From the NCBI GenBank assembly GCA_002339675.1, contig DDKB01000017.1, positions 248,001-312,000 of the forward strand: DNA of 64,000 nucleotides, read 5' to 3'. The position numbers were made by a program, and so were the translations under genes. Shown here piece by piece: positions 31,858-40,392 of this stretch. The DNA is from Stutzerimonas stutzeri (GTDB taxonomy: Bacteria; Pseudomonadota; Gammaproteobacteria; Pseudomonadales; Pseudomonadaceae). Each line of letters begins with the position of its first letter. The stretch's first letter is position 1. Under the pieces are notes generated by a model. It was not told the origin of the DNA and did not search any database. It saw only the letters and a program-made list of their open reading frames with translations.

Positions 31858-31892
31858 GCGCGTCTTTTTCGCCCCGATCAGCGGAGCTGTGG

Positions 31893-32486
31893 ATGTCCGA
31901 ACGTACGGCTTGCGTAGAGCGCAACACCCTGGAAACTCAGGTCAAGGCCACCATCAACCTGGACGGCACCGGCACGAGCCGCTTCGCCATCGGCGTGCCG
32001 TTTCTCGAGCACATGCTCGACCAGATCGCCCGTCACGGCCTGATCGATCTCGACATTGAATGTCAGGGTGACCTGCATATCGACGATCACCACACCGTTG
32101 AGGACGTCGGCATCACCCTCGGTCAGGCCTTTGCCAAGGCCGTCGGCGACAAGAAGGGCATGACTCGCTACGGGCATGCCTATGTGCCGCTGGACGAAGC
32201 GCTGTCGCGCGTGGTGATCGACTTCTCCGGGCGCCCGGGCCTGCAGATGCACGTCCCCTACACCCGCGCCACGGTAGGCGGGTTCGATGTTGACCTGTTC
32301 CAGGAGTTCTTCCAGGGATTCGTCAATCACGCCCAGGTCACGCTGCATATCGACAACCTGCGCGGGCACAACACCCATCACCAGATCGAAACCGTGTTCA
32401 AGGCCTTTGGCCGCGCGCTGCGCATGGCGGTGACGCTGGACGAGCGCATGGCCGGTCAGATGCCCTCGACCAAGGGTTGCCTGTAA
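31893..32486 (+). CDS. hisB: imidazoleglycerol-phosphate dehydratase HisB
   Basis: A 197-aa single-function enzyme that dehydrates imidazole glycerol phosphate to imidazole acetol phosphate, step six in histidine synthesis. Manganese ligands come from HMLDQIARHG and DHHTVEDVGITLGQA and the second repeat HNTHHQIETVFKAFGRAL. No phosphatase domain is fused, unlike in enterics. TAATG links it to hisH. Confidence 0.96.
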   Translation: MSERTACVERNTLETQVKATINLDGTGTSRFAIGVPFLEHMLDQIARHGLIDLDIECQGDLHIDDHHTVEDVGITLGQAFAKAVGDKKGMTRYGHAYVPLDEALSRVVIDFSGRPGLQMHVPYTRATVGGFDVDLFQEFFQGFVNHAQVTLHIDNLRGHNTHHQIETVFKAFGRALRMAVTLDERMAGQMPSTKGCL

Positions 32487-33124
32487 TGCAGACCGTCGCC
32501 GTCATCGATTACGGCATGGGCAACCTGCATTCGGTGGCCAAGGCGCTCGAGCATGTCGGTGCGGGCCGGGTGCTGATCACCAGCGACGCGCAGGTGATCC
32601 GCGAGGCCGATCGCGTGGTGTTTCCCGGCGTCGGCGCGATTCGCGATTGCATGGCCGAGATCCGTCGCCTGGGCTTCGACGAGTTGGTCCGCGAGGTCAG
32701 CGTCGACCGTCCCTTCCTCGGCATCTGCGTCGGCATGCAGGCGCTGATGGAGCGCAGCGAGGAGAACGGCGGTGTCGACTGCATCGGCCTGTTTCCTGGC
32801 CAGGTGCGCTTCTTCGGCAAGGACCTGGAGGAAGACGGGGAGCGCCTGAAGGTGCCGCACATGGGCTGGAACCAGGTCGAGCAGGCCGTGAGCCACCCGC
32901 TGTGGCACAACATCCCGGCCGACGGCCGTTTCTATTTCGTCCACAGCTATTACATTGAGGCGGGCAACCCTCGACAGGTGGTCGGTCGCGGTCACTACGG
33001 CAAGGATTTCGCCGCCGCGCTGGCCGACGGCTCGCGGTTCGCCGTGCAGTTCCACCCCGAGAAGAGCCACACCCATGGGCTGCAGCTGTTGCAGAACTTC
33101 GCCGCCTGGGATGGTCGCTGGTAA
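32486..33124 (+). CDS. hisH: imidazole glycerol phosphate synthase glutaminase subunit HisH
   Basis: A 212-aa class I glutamine amidotransferase that supplies ammonia to HisF. The oxyanion region begins DYGMGNLHSVAKALEHVG, the nucleophile is in FLGICVGMQAL, and the histidine and glutamate are in AVQFHPEKSHTHG. The ATG at 32486 shares its A with the hisB stop (TAATG). The next gene, DUF2164, overlaps its stop in the same way. Confidence 0.96.
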   Translation: MQTVAVIDYGMGNLHSVAKALEHVGAGRVLITSDAQVIREADRVVFPGVGAIRDCMAEIRRLGFDELVREVSVDRPFLGICVGMQALMERSEENGGVDCIGLFPGQVRFFGKDLEEDGERLKVPHMGWNQVEQAVSHPLWHNIPADGRFYFVHSYYIEAGNPRQVVGRGHYGKDFAAALADGSRFAVQFHPEKSHTHGLQLLQNFAAWDGRW

Positions 33125-33384
33125 TGAGCCGGGCGAAGCCGAAGCCGCCGGTGCTGACGCTGGAGCCCGCCCAGGAGCAGGCCGCGCAGCAGATCATCAA
33201 GCGTTTTCTGGAGGAACGTTTCGAACTCGAGCTGGGCTCGTTCGAGGCGCAGGAAGTGCTCGACCTGTTCGCCCGGGACATCGCACCGCTGTATTACAAC
33301 AAGGCGATCTTCGACGTGCAGACGCACCTGAAAGACAGGTTCGAGAGCATCGAAAGCGACTTGTGGGCGCTCGAGAAGAGCTGA
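33124..33384 (+). CDS. DUF2164 protein
   Basis: An 86-aa small protein, AAQQIIKRFLEERFELELG then YYNKAIFDVQTHLKDRF, which fits DUF2164. It is soluble and acidic with predicted helices. It is embedded in the histidine operon, starting inside the hisH stop codon and ending 35 bp before hisA, a position conserved in pseudomonads. No function is known; a link to histidine synthesis is suggested only by the context. Confidence 0.85.
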   Translation: MSRAKPKPPVLTLEPAQEQAAQQIIKRFLEERFELELGSFEAQEVLDLFARDIAPLYYNKAIFDVQTHLKDRFESIESDLWALEKS

Positions 33385-33419
33385 CCTTAACCGACACTTG
33401 ATTTGAACAGGTTCGAGCC

Positions 33420-34163
33420 ATGCTGATTATCCCCGCCATCGATCTCAAGGACGGCGCCTGCGTGCGTCTGCGTCAGGGCCTGATGGATGATGCCACGGTG
33501 TTTTCCGATGATCCGGTGGCCATGGCTGCCAAGTGGGTCGAAGCCGGCTGCCGCCGCCTGCATCTGGTCGACCTCAACGGTGCCTTCGAGGGCCAGCCAG
33601 TCAACGGCGAGGTGGTCACCGCGATCGCCAAGCGCTACCCGGACCTGCCGATCCAGATCGGCGGCGGCATTCGTTCGCTGGAAACCATCGAGCATTACGT
33701 GCGCGCCGGCGTTAGCTACGTGATCATCGGCACCAAGGCGGTCAAGCAGCCGGAGTTCGTCGGCGAAGCCTGCCGCGCCTTTCCGGGCAAGGTCATCGTC
33801 GGTCTGGATGCGAAGGACGGCTTTGTCGCCACCGATGGCTGGGCGGAAGTCTCCAGCGTGCAGGCGGTCGATCTGGCGCGCCGCTTCGAGGCCGATGGCG
33901 TCTCGGCGATCGTCTACACCGACATCGCCAAAGACGGCATGATGCAGGGCTGCAACGTCGAAGCCACTGTGGCGCTGGCCAATGCCAGCCGCATCCCGGT
34001 GATCGCCTCTGGCGGCATCCATAACATCGGTGACATCCAGAAGCTGCTCGACACCAATACGCGCGGGATTGTCGGCGCCATCACCGGTCGTGCGATTTAT
34101 GAAGGCACGCTCGATGTCGCCGAGGCACAGGCGCTCTGCGACCTGAAATACAAGGACGAATAA
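33420..34163 (+). CDS. hisA: phosphoribosylformimino-5-aminoimidazole carboxamide ribotide isomerase HisA
   Basis: A 247-aa TIM-barrel isomerase opening the ribose ring of ProFAR in histidine synthesis. The catalytic aspartate is in LIIPAIDLKDGACVRL, the second in IVYTDIAKDGMMQG, and phosphate loops read QIGGGIRS and IASGGIHN. The gene is 95 bp from hisF, separated by two palindromes. Confidence 0.96.
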   Translation: MLIIPAIDLKDGACVRLRQGLMDDATVFSDDPVAMAAKWVEAGCRRLHLVDLNGAFEGQPVNGEVVTAIAKRYPDLPIQIGGGIRSLETIEHYVRAGVSYVIIGTKAVKQPEFVGEACRAFPGKVIVGLDAKDGFVATDGWAEVSSVQAVDLARRFEADGVSAIVYTDIAKDGMMQGCNVEATVALANASRIPVIASGGIHNIGDIQKLLDTNTRGIVGAITGRAIYEGTLDVAEAQALCDLKYKDE

Positions 34164-34170
34164 GCCGTAG

Positions 34171-34240
34171 GGCGGACGACGCTTCGCTTGTCCGCCGTGC
34201 ATCCGGTGACCCGGTGGACAACGCTGCGCGGTTGTCCACC
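34171..34240. repeat. two REP-like palindromes between hisA and hisF
   Basis: GGCGGAC/GTCCGCC (34171-34196) is followed by GGTGGACAAC/GTTGTCCACC (34213-34240). GTAGGGCGGAC is the start of a palindromic element often repeated in P. stutzeri-like genomes. It may protect hisA mRNA or lower hisF expression. Confidence 0.6.
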
Positions 34241-34258
34241 TTAAGAGAGAGATCGACC

Positions 34259-35029
34259 ATGGCCTTGGCCAAACGCATCATTCCCTGCCTCGACGTGGAC
34301 AACGGCCGCGTGGTCAAGGGCGTCCAGTTCGAGAACATCCGCGATGCCGGTGATCCAGTGGAAATCGCCCGTCGCTACGACGAACAGGGCGCCGACGAGA
34401 TCACCTTTCTCGACATCACCGCCAGCGTCGACAACCGCGACACTACGCTGCATACGGTCGAGCGCATGGCCAGCCAGGTGTTCATCCCGCTGACCGTGGG
34501 CGGCGGTGTGCGCTCGGTGCAGGATATTCGCAACCTGCTCAACGCCGGGGCCGACAAGGTGTCGATCAACACCGCCGCGGTGTTCACCCCGGAGTTCGTC
34601 GGCGAGGCGGCCGAGCGCTTCGGCTCGCAGTGCATCGTCGTCGCCATCGACGCCAAGCGGGTGTCGAAGCCGGGCGAGGTGCCGCGCTGGGAAATCTTCA
34701 CCCATGGCGGGCGCAAGCCGACGGGACTCGATGCCGTGCTCTGGGCGCAGAAGATGGAAGCGCTGGGGGCCGGCGAGATCCTCCTCACCAGCATGGACCA
34801 GGACGGTGTGAAGAGCGGCTACGACCTCGGCGTGACCCGCGCCATCAGCGAGGCCGTGCACATTCCGGTGATCGCCTCCGGCGGCGTTGGCAACCTGCAG
34901 CACCTGGCCGACGGCATCCTCGAAGGCAAGGCCGATGCAGTGCTGGCGGCCAGCATCTTCCACTTTGGCGAATACACCGTGCCCGAAGCCAAGGCCTACA
35001 TGGCCAGCTGCGGAATCGTGATGCGCTGA
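34259..35029 (+). CDS. hisF: imidazole glycerol phosphate synthase cyclase subunit HisF
   Basis: A 256-aa TIM-barrel cyclase that works with HisH to make imidazole glycerol phosphate and AICAR. The catalytic aspartates are in IIPCLDVDNGRVVKGVQF and LLTSMDQDGVKSGYD; VGGGVRSVQDI and IASGGVGN bind phosphate. AGAGAGA precedes the ATG. Last enzyme of this histidine block. Confidence 0.96.
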   Translation: MALAKRIIPCLDVDNGRVVKGVQFENIRDAGDPVEIARRYDEQGADEITFLDITASVDNRDTTLHTVERMASQVFIPLTVGGGVRSVQDIRNLLNAGADKVSINTAAVFTPEFVGEAAERFGSQCIVVAIDAKRVSKPGEVPRWEIFTHGGRKPTGLDAVLWAQKMEALGAGEILLTSMDQDGVKSGYDLGVTRAISEAVHIPVIASGGVGNLQHLADGILEGKADAVLAASIFHFGEYTVPEAKAYMASCGIVMR

Positions 35030-35103
35030 GCGTTGCCCGCTCGGCGTTTATCAGGAACACAGCTGCGCAGGGGCGCGGCTGCCGCGTCACCAAGGAGTCA
35101 ACG

Positions 35104-35850
35104 ATGTTCAAGAGCACGCTTCTGGCGCTGGCCATCGGCCTGTCGCTGGCCGCGGGCGCCGCTGGCGCCGCCCCCGAGCAGATCAACCTGCTGACCGAAA
35201 ACTTTCCGCCGTACAACATGGCCGTCGATGGCAAGAACTTCGCCCGTGACGAGAACATCGCCGGTATCGCCGCCGATATCGTGCGCGAGATGTTCAGGCG
35301 CGCCGGCGTCGACTACACCCTGACGCTGCGCTTCCCCTGGGAGCGGATCTACAAGATGGCGCTGGAAATGCCCGGCTATGGCGTGTTCGTGACGGCGCGG
35401 CTGCCGGAGCGCGAAGCGCTGTTTCGCTGGGTCGGGCCGATTGGCCCCGACGACTGGGTGTTGCTGGCGCGCGGCGACAGCACGCTCGAGATCGACAGCC
35501 TGGCGCAGGCCGGCCAATATCGCATCGGTGCCTACAAGGGCGACGCGATCGCCGAGCACCTGGCGGCGGAGGGGCTGCAGCCTGCGCTGGCCCTGCGTGA
35601 CCAGACCAATGTCGAGAAGCTGCAGAGCGGCGCCATCGATCTGTGGGCCACCGGCGACCCGGCGGGCCGCTTTCTTGCAAAGCAGCAGGGCGTGATCGGG
35701 CTTAAGCGGGTCCTCAAGTTCGACAGCGCGGAACTCTACCTGGCGCTCAACAAGGATGTCCCCGAAGCCACGGTCGCCAAGCTGCAGGCGGCGTTGGACG
35801 AAATGAGCGCGGACGGCACCCTCAACACCATTACCAGCCGGTACCTGTAG
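35104..35850 (+). CDS. periplasmic solute-binding protein, tandem copy 1
   Basis: A 248-aa exported binding protein of family 3. Signal peptide MFKSTLLALAIGLSLAAGA, mature start PEQINLLTENFPPYNMAVDG. Blocks include LRFPWERIYKMA, FRWVGPIGPDDWVLLARG, YRIGAYKGDA and IDLWATGDPAGRFLAKQ. No permease or ATPase is near. It is a clear paralogue of the next gene, of equal length. Ligand unknown; such orphan proteins may also deliver ligands to sensor kinases. Confidence 0.83.
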   Translation: MFKSTLLALAIGLSLAAGAAGAAPEQINLLTENFPPYNMAVDGKNFARDENIAGIAADIVREMFRRAGVDYTLTLRFPWERIYKMALEMPGYGVFVTARLPEREALFRWVGPIGPDDWVLLARGDSTLEIDSLAQAGQYRIGAYKGDAIAEHLAAEGLQPALALRDQTNVEKLQSGAIDLWATGDPAGRFLAKQQGVIGLKRVLKFDSAELYLALNKDVPEATVAKLQAALDEMSADGTLNTITSRYL

Positions 35851-36005
35851 ACGCCCGCGAGGTTTGGGCGCCCTGTTTTGGGGCTGCCTGCCCCTGCGCG
35901 AGGCGCGTCGTGGGCTGCCAAGGGCGCTTGCATCCGCGACTCTGTGAGGCAGCTCTCATTCCGGCCGGGTGACCGCGCGCCTGGGCCAGAACTTGCTACA
36001 AGTAA

Positions 36006-36030
36006 GGGTGTCCGCTTCGCGGGCGCACCC
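36006..36030. repeat. hairpin before tandem copy 2
   Basis: GGGTG-TCCGC and GCGGG-CGCACCC pair around TTC, about 50 bp before the second binding-protein gene. It may be a REP-like hairpin or a leader structure. Confidence 0.4.
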
Positions 36031-36082
36031 GGGCGAGGCGTTGGAACGCGCCGCGTCGCATTGTAGAGAGAGGGAGCCTTCG

Positions 36083-36829
36083 ATGAGAGTTGTACTGGCG
36101 GTCATGCTGTTGCTGGCGCTTAACCTTCCGGCCCGGGCCGCACTGCCCGACGACTATCAGGTCGTCCTGCTGACCGAGAATTTCCCGCCATTCAACATGG
36201 CGGCCGATGGCAAGAACTACGCTGCCGAGCGCAACATCAGCGGCATCAACGCCGACATCGTCCGGGAGATGTTCAAGCGCGCCGGGATCGCCTACAGCCT
36301 GACGCTACGCTTTCCCTGGGAGCGCATCTACAACCAGGTGCTGGCCCAGCCGGACCAGGGCTTGTTCTCCACCACCTTCACCGCGGAACGCGAGCCGCTG
36401 TTCAAGTGGGTCGGCCCCCTCGCCAGCACGGGCTGGGTGCTGCTGGCGCCGCCCGGCAGTGCGCTGCGCCTGGACTCGCTGGAGCAGGCGCGGCAGTACC
36501 GCATCGGAGCCTACAAGGACGATGCGGTCAGCCAGCACCTGGAGAGCAAGGGCTTCGCGCCGCTCAACTCGCTGCGCGACCAGGAAAACGTCGGCAAGCT
36601 GCTCAAGGGGCAGATCGATCTCTGGGCCACCACCGATCCGGTCGGTCCTTATCTCGCCAAGCAGGAAGGGGTCAGCGGGCTGACCACGGTGTTGCGCTTC
36701 AACGATGCGCAACTGTTCCTGGCGCTGAACCGGCAGACGCCGGACGAGGTGGTTAAGCGGCTGCAGGGCGCGCTGGACGAAATGAAGCGCGACGGCGCGA
36801 TTGAGGCGATCGTCCGGCGCTATCTGTGA
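36083..36829 (+). CDS. periplasmic solute-binding protein, tandem copy 2
   Basis: A 248-aa paralogue of the preceding gene. Signal peptide MRVVLAVMLLLALNLPARA, mature part containing LLTENFPPFNMAADGKNYAA, LRFPWERIYNQ, FKWVGPLASTGWVLLA and IDLWATTDPVGPYLAKQ. Identical blocks lie at the same positions as in copy 1, showing a tandem duplication followed by clear divergence. AGAGGGAG lies before the ATG. It ends 7 bp from the convergent YibQ-like gene. Ligand unknown. Confidence 0.83.
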   Translation: MRVVLAVMLLLALNLPARAALPDDYQVVLLTENFPPFNMAADGKNYAAERNISGINADIVREMFKRAGIAYSLTLRFPWERIYNQVLAQPDQGLFSTTFTAEREPLFKWVGPLASTGWVLLAPPGSALRLDSLEQARQYRIGAYKDDAVSQHLESKGFAPLNSLRDQENVGKLLKGQIDLWATTDPVGPYLAKQEGVSGLTTVLRFNDAQLFLALNRQTPDEVVKRLQGALDEMKRDGAIEAIVRRYL

Positions 36830-36836
36830 GCCATCT

Positions 36837-37640
36837 TCAGCGGTAGATGCCCTGGGTGCCGTGTGCCAGCATCGCCCGGTTGCCGCGGGTGGCGATCATC
36901 TGGTCGATGCCGATCCAGTCGATGCCTTGCCGTTGCAGTCGCGGCAGTTCGCGCTCGAGCAGGGCGAGGGTGGCCGGGTGCGGATGCCCGATCATGACCA
37001 CCGAGCCCTGGCGGCGAGCCAGCCGCAGCGCCGCCTCGAACTGAGCCGCCACGGCCGCTGGACTGGGGTCGTCGTCGAGAAAGATGTCGCGCGAAAGGCT
37101 GGCCAGTCCGATGCGCTGCGCCGCGGCCGCAGCCACCGTCCTCGCGCTGGTGCGGCTGTCGAGGAAAAACAGATGGCGTCGCTGCAGTTCGGCCATCAGC
37201 GCCGCCATCGGCGGTTGCCGGCCGGTCATCTGGCTGCCCATGTGGTTGTTGACGCCGCGGACATGCGGAACCCGACGCAGGGCGCGGTCGAGCCGGTCGA
37301 GCAGCTTCTCTGGCGCGAGGCCCGGTTCCCAGGCATAGGGTCCGCCAGCGGGCGCCATGGGCAGGTGCAGCATGACGGTCTTGCCGGCGGATCGGGCCGC
37401 TTCGGCGAGCGCCCTTGCATCCCGCGTCTCCGGCAGGATCGCCAGCGCCACGGGTCCCGGAAGCGCCAGTACCCGACGGTCCCGCGCGGCGTTCTGCCCC
37501 AGGTCGTCGATGACCAATGCCAGCCTCGGTGTGCTCGCCGCCTGGCCGGGCCGCGCGGTATCCGCATTAGCGGATTTAGCGGGCGTCGCCAGCAGCAACG
37601 GGGCGACCACGCTCAGCAAGGCAAGTACGCGCCGCGGCAT
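36837..37640 (-). CDS. divergent polysaccharide deacetylase family protein (YibQ)
   Basis: A 267-aa exported protein with signal peptide MPRRVLALLSVVAPLLLATPA. LALVIDDLGQN holds the conserved aspartate pair, VMLHLPMAPAG and VNNHMGSQMTG the metal-site histidines, and VVMIGHPHPATLALL the C-terminal motif. The family shares the NodB fold but its substrate is unsettled. It directly follows ctpA (2 bp), in the order envC-ctpA-yibQ typical of pseudomonads, suggesting a cell-envelope role. Confidence 0.87.
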   Translation of the reverse strand: MPRRVLALLSVVAPLLLATPAKSANADTARPGQAASTPRLALVIDDLGQNAARDRRVLALPGPVALAILPETRDARALAEAARSAGKTVMLHLPMAPAGGPYAWEPGLAPEKLLDRLDRALRRVPHVRGVNNHMGSQMTGRQPPMAALMAELQRRHLFFLDSRTSARTVAAAAAQRIGLASLSRDIFLDDDPSPAAVAAQFEAALRLARRQGSVVMIGHPHPATLALLERELPRLQRQGIDWIGIDQMIATRGNRAMLAHGTQGIYR

Positions 37641-37642
37641 GC

Positions 37643-38980
37643 CTATTGGCCGCGGGTGAGTTTCAATCCCTTGAGCAGGTTCAGCGCCTGGCCGAGCTGG
37701 TAGTCCTCATCCTGAGGGCGCGGCGAGTCGCTTGCGGTCGGTGTGCCGCTGGGCCGTTCCGGTCCGCCATTGCCGTTGCCAAGGTGGCCGGTGAGGTCGG
37801 CTTCGCGGATACCTTCCGCGGCCTGCTCGCGGGTGAGCTTGGCGCGCTCGACCTCGATATCCGGGTGGATGCCCTGGGCCTGGATCGAGCGCCCGTTCGG
37901 GGTGTAGTAGAGCGCCGTGGTGAGCTTCAGGGCGCGGTCGTTGTTCAAGGGCAGTACGGTCTGCACCGAGCCTTTGCCGAAGCTGTCGGTACCCATCAGC
38001 ACGCCGCGCTTGTGGTCCTGCAGTGCGCCGGCGACGATTTCCGAGGCCGATGCGCTGCCGCCGTTGATCAGCACCACCAGCGCCACGCCCTCGCTGGCGT
38101 CGGCCGCGTCGGCATTGAAGCGCAGCTCGGAATTGGCGATGCGCCCCTTGGTGTAGACGATCAGGCCATCGGTGAGGAAGTGGTCGGACACCTCGACCGC
38201 CGCTTGCAGCACCCCGCCCGGGTTGTTGCGCAGGTCGAGTACCAAGCCGTCGAGCTTCTTGCCGTTGTCCTTGCGCAGTCGAGCCAGGGCCTTGCCGACT
38301 TCTTCACCGGTATTGATCTGGAACTGGGTAATGCGCAGATAGCCGTAGCCGGGCTCGAGCAGCTGGCTCTTGACGCTGTTGACCTTGATCACCGCGCGGG
38401 TCAGCTTGACGGTGAACGGCTTGCCGCCTTCGCGCACCAGCGACAGCGAGATGTCGGTGCCGGGCTTGCCGCGCATCATGCCGACCGCTTCGGTCATCGA
38501 CAGGCCCTTGGTCGGCTTGCCATCGATCTTGATGATCAGGTCGCCGGTCTCGACGCCCGCCTTGGAGGCTGGGGTGTCATCGATGGGCGAAACCACCTTG
38601 ATGAAGCCGTCCTCCACGCCGACCTCGATGCCCAGCCCGCCGAACTCGCCGCTGGTGCTCTCCTGCAACTCGGCGAATGCATCGGGCTCCAGGTATGCCG
38701 AGTGTGGATCCAGGTTGCTGAGCATGCCCTTGATCGCATTCTCCAGCAGCGTCTTGTCGTCCACCGGCTCGACATAGGCAGCCTTGATCCGGTCCAGCAC
38801 TTCGGCAAAGGTGCGTAGCTCGTCGAGCGGCAGCGGCGCCTTGTTGCGAGGGGTCTCCAGTGGCGCGGGCTCCGGGCTCGTCTCCATCGCTGGCTGCTGG
38901 GCCCAGGCGCTGCCATAGAGCCCCAGCAAGATCGCCAGGGCAAGGGTGGACGGTTGGGCGAATCGGCGCAGCTGCAGCAT
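37643..38980 (-). CDS. ctpA: C-terminal processing protease CtpA (S41)
   Basis: A 445-aa periplasmic serine protease. Signal peptide MLQLRRFAQPSTLALAILLG ending near AWA. The PDZ domain is GLGIEVGVEDGFIKVVSPI to LIIKIDGKPT, and the catalytic serine and lysine are in NGGSASASEIVAG and GTDSFGKGSVQ. CtpA in P. aeruginosa degrades peptidoglycan cross-link hydrolases with help of a lipoprotein partner. The start at 38980 (CTGGAG upstream) gives the signal peptide; the longer frame does not. Confidence 0.92.
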   Translation of the reverse strand: MLQLRRFAQPSTLALAILLGLYGSAWAQQPAMETSPEPAPLETPRNKAPLPLDELRTFAEVLDRIKAAYVEPVDDKTLLENAIKGMLSNLDPHSAYLEPDAFAELQESTSGEFGGLGIEVGVEDGFIKVVSPIDDTPASKAGVETGDLIIKIDGKPTKGLSMTEAVGMMRGKPGTDISLSLVREGGKPFTVKLTRAVIKVNSVKSQLLEPGYGYLRITQFQINTGEEVGKALARLRKDNGKKLDGLVLDLRNNPGGVLQAAVEVSDHFLTDGLIVYTKGRIANSELRFNADAADASEGVALVVLINGGSASASEIVAGALQDHKRGVLMGTDSFGKGSVQTVLPLNNDRALKLTTALYYTPNGRSIQAQGIHPDIEVERAKLTREQAAEGIREADLTGHLGNGNGGPERPSGTPTASDSPRPQDEDYQLGQALNLLKGLKLTRGQ

Positions 38981-39023
38981 GTCGGACTCCAGGTATGAGG
39001 GGGCGCGCTTGCGGCCGTTCGGC

Positions 39024-40289
39024 CTATCCTTGCGCACGGCACCATTGGGCGGGATCGCTGGGGCGACCCTGTTGGCGAATGGCGAAATACAGCGCGGCGG
39101 ACGCCTGCCCGCCGCTGGTGCCTACGGTGGCGATCGGGTCGCCGGCCTTGACGATGTCGCCAGCGTCGCGCAGCAGGCTCTGGTTGTGGCCGTAGAGGCT
39201 CAGATAACCGTCGCCGTGGTCGAGGATGACCAGCAGACCCGCGCCGCGCAGCCAGTCGGCGAACACGACGCGGCCGCCATGCACGGCATGCACCTGGGTC
39301 CCGGCACTGGCGCCGATCAGCACGCCATCCCACTTGGTGCGCGCATCGCCGCCGCGCGGGGTGCCGAAACGCGCGACGAGCTGACCGTCCACCGGCCAGG
39401 GCAGCTTGCCCTTGGCGCTGGCGAACGGGCCGCCGATGCGGCCGCCGCCGCTCGAGACACGCGGGCCTGACGTTGCGGCCTGGCCGCTGCTGGCAGCTGG
39501 CTGCTGCGCGCGCGCCCGCTCTTCGCGGGCCAGGGCTTCGGCGCGCAGGCGTTGCTGCTCGGCCTCCCGGGCCTGGCGCGCGAGGGTTTGTTCGATGGTC
39601 TTGAGCACGCGCTCGAATTGCGCCTGCTCCTGCTTGCGCGCATTGAGCTTCTGGTCGCGGCTCGAGTAGTCACGGTCGAGCTTGGCCAGGGTTTGCTGAC
39701 GCTCCTTGCGCACCTCGGCGAGCTGCTCGCGACGCTGCTGCAGGCCGTCCTGCCGTTCAGCCAGCGCGGCCTGCTCGGCCTGGATGCCGGCTTCGACCCG
39801 AGCCAGCTGGGCAAGGGTATCGTTGAACGCGGCGACCTGCTCGAAGCGCGCCTTGCTCAGGTAATCGTAGTAGGTCAGGGTGCGGCTGAATTTTTCCGGG
39901 TTCTGCTGGTTGAGCAGCAGCTTGAGGTATTCCTGGCGGCCGTTCTGGTAGGCGGCGCGCGCCTGGATTCCGATCAGGCGCTGCTGCTCGATGCGGGCGC
40001 CTTCGAGGGTGGTCTTCTCGTCGTTGAGGCGCTCGATTTCGGCTTCGCTGCGATCGATCTCCTGTTGCAGGGAATCCACCTGTTTTTCCAGTTCCCCCAT
40101 CTCGCTTTCGGTCGACTTGAGCTGCTTCTGGACCTGGGATTTCTCCGCCTCGATCTGCTGGAGCAGCTTCTGCAGCTCGGCGACGTCCTTGCGCGCGGCT
40201 TCGATCTGTTTGCGTGCGTCCGCGCGCTCGTCCGCCATGGCCGAGCCAAGCAGGCAGAGAAGCGCGAATGCGACAAGAATACGGGGCAT
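39024..40289 (-). CDS. envC: EnvC-like murein hydrolase activator
   Basis: A 421-aa periplasmic protein with a signal peptide (MPRILVAFALLCLLGSAMA), two long coiled coils (about residues 20-110 and 150-260, rich in Glu/Gln/Lys) and a C-terminal LytM/M23 domain. Part of the zinc site is lost: the first histidine position reads KWDGVLIGAS, so it should bind and activate amidases rather than cut peptidoglycan. This supports daughter-cell separation. No good ribosome site is seen before 40289; an upstream start at 40361 is less likely. Confidence 0.88.
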   Translation of the reverse strand: MPRILVAFALLCLLGSAMADERADARKQIEAARKDVAELQKLLQQIEAEKSQVQKQLKSTESEMGELEKQVDSLQQEIDRSEAEIERLNDEKTTLEGARIEQQRLIGIQARAAYQNGRQEYLKLLLNQQNPEKFSRTLTYYDYLSKARFEQVAAFNDTLAQLARVEAGIQAEQAALAERQDGLQQRREQLAEVRKERQQTLAKLDRDYSSRDQKLNARKQEQAQFERVLKTIEQTLARQAREAEQQRLRAEALAREERARAQQPAASSGQAATSGPRVSSGGGRIGGPFASAKGKLPWPVDGQLVARFGTPRGGDARTKWDGVLIGASAGTQVHAVHGGRVVFADWLRGAGLLVILDHGDGYLSLYGHNQSLLRDAGDIVKAGDPIATVGTSGGQASAALYFAIRQQGRPSDPAQWCRAQG

Positions 40290-40332
40290 GGGAGGAGGTA
40301 ACCGAGAATTTAACGACCGCGGTAGTATGCCT

Positions 40333-40390
40333 AAAAACTCAGCTGGAAGCTTGACGCCCAAGGTGCCGCGCCCGCCTCCAGCTTCCAGCT
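40333..40390 (-). terminator. terminator of gpmI
   Basis: On the minus strand AGCTGGAAGC and GCTTCCAGCT form a 10-bp stem around a 30-base GC-rich loop, followed by GAGTTTTT. It starts 3 bp after the gpmI stop. Confidence 0.65.
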
Positions 40391-40392
40391 CG

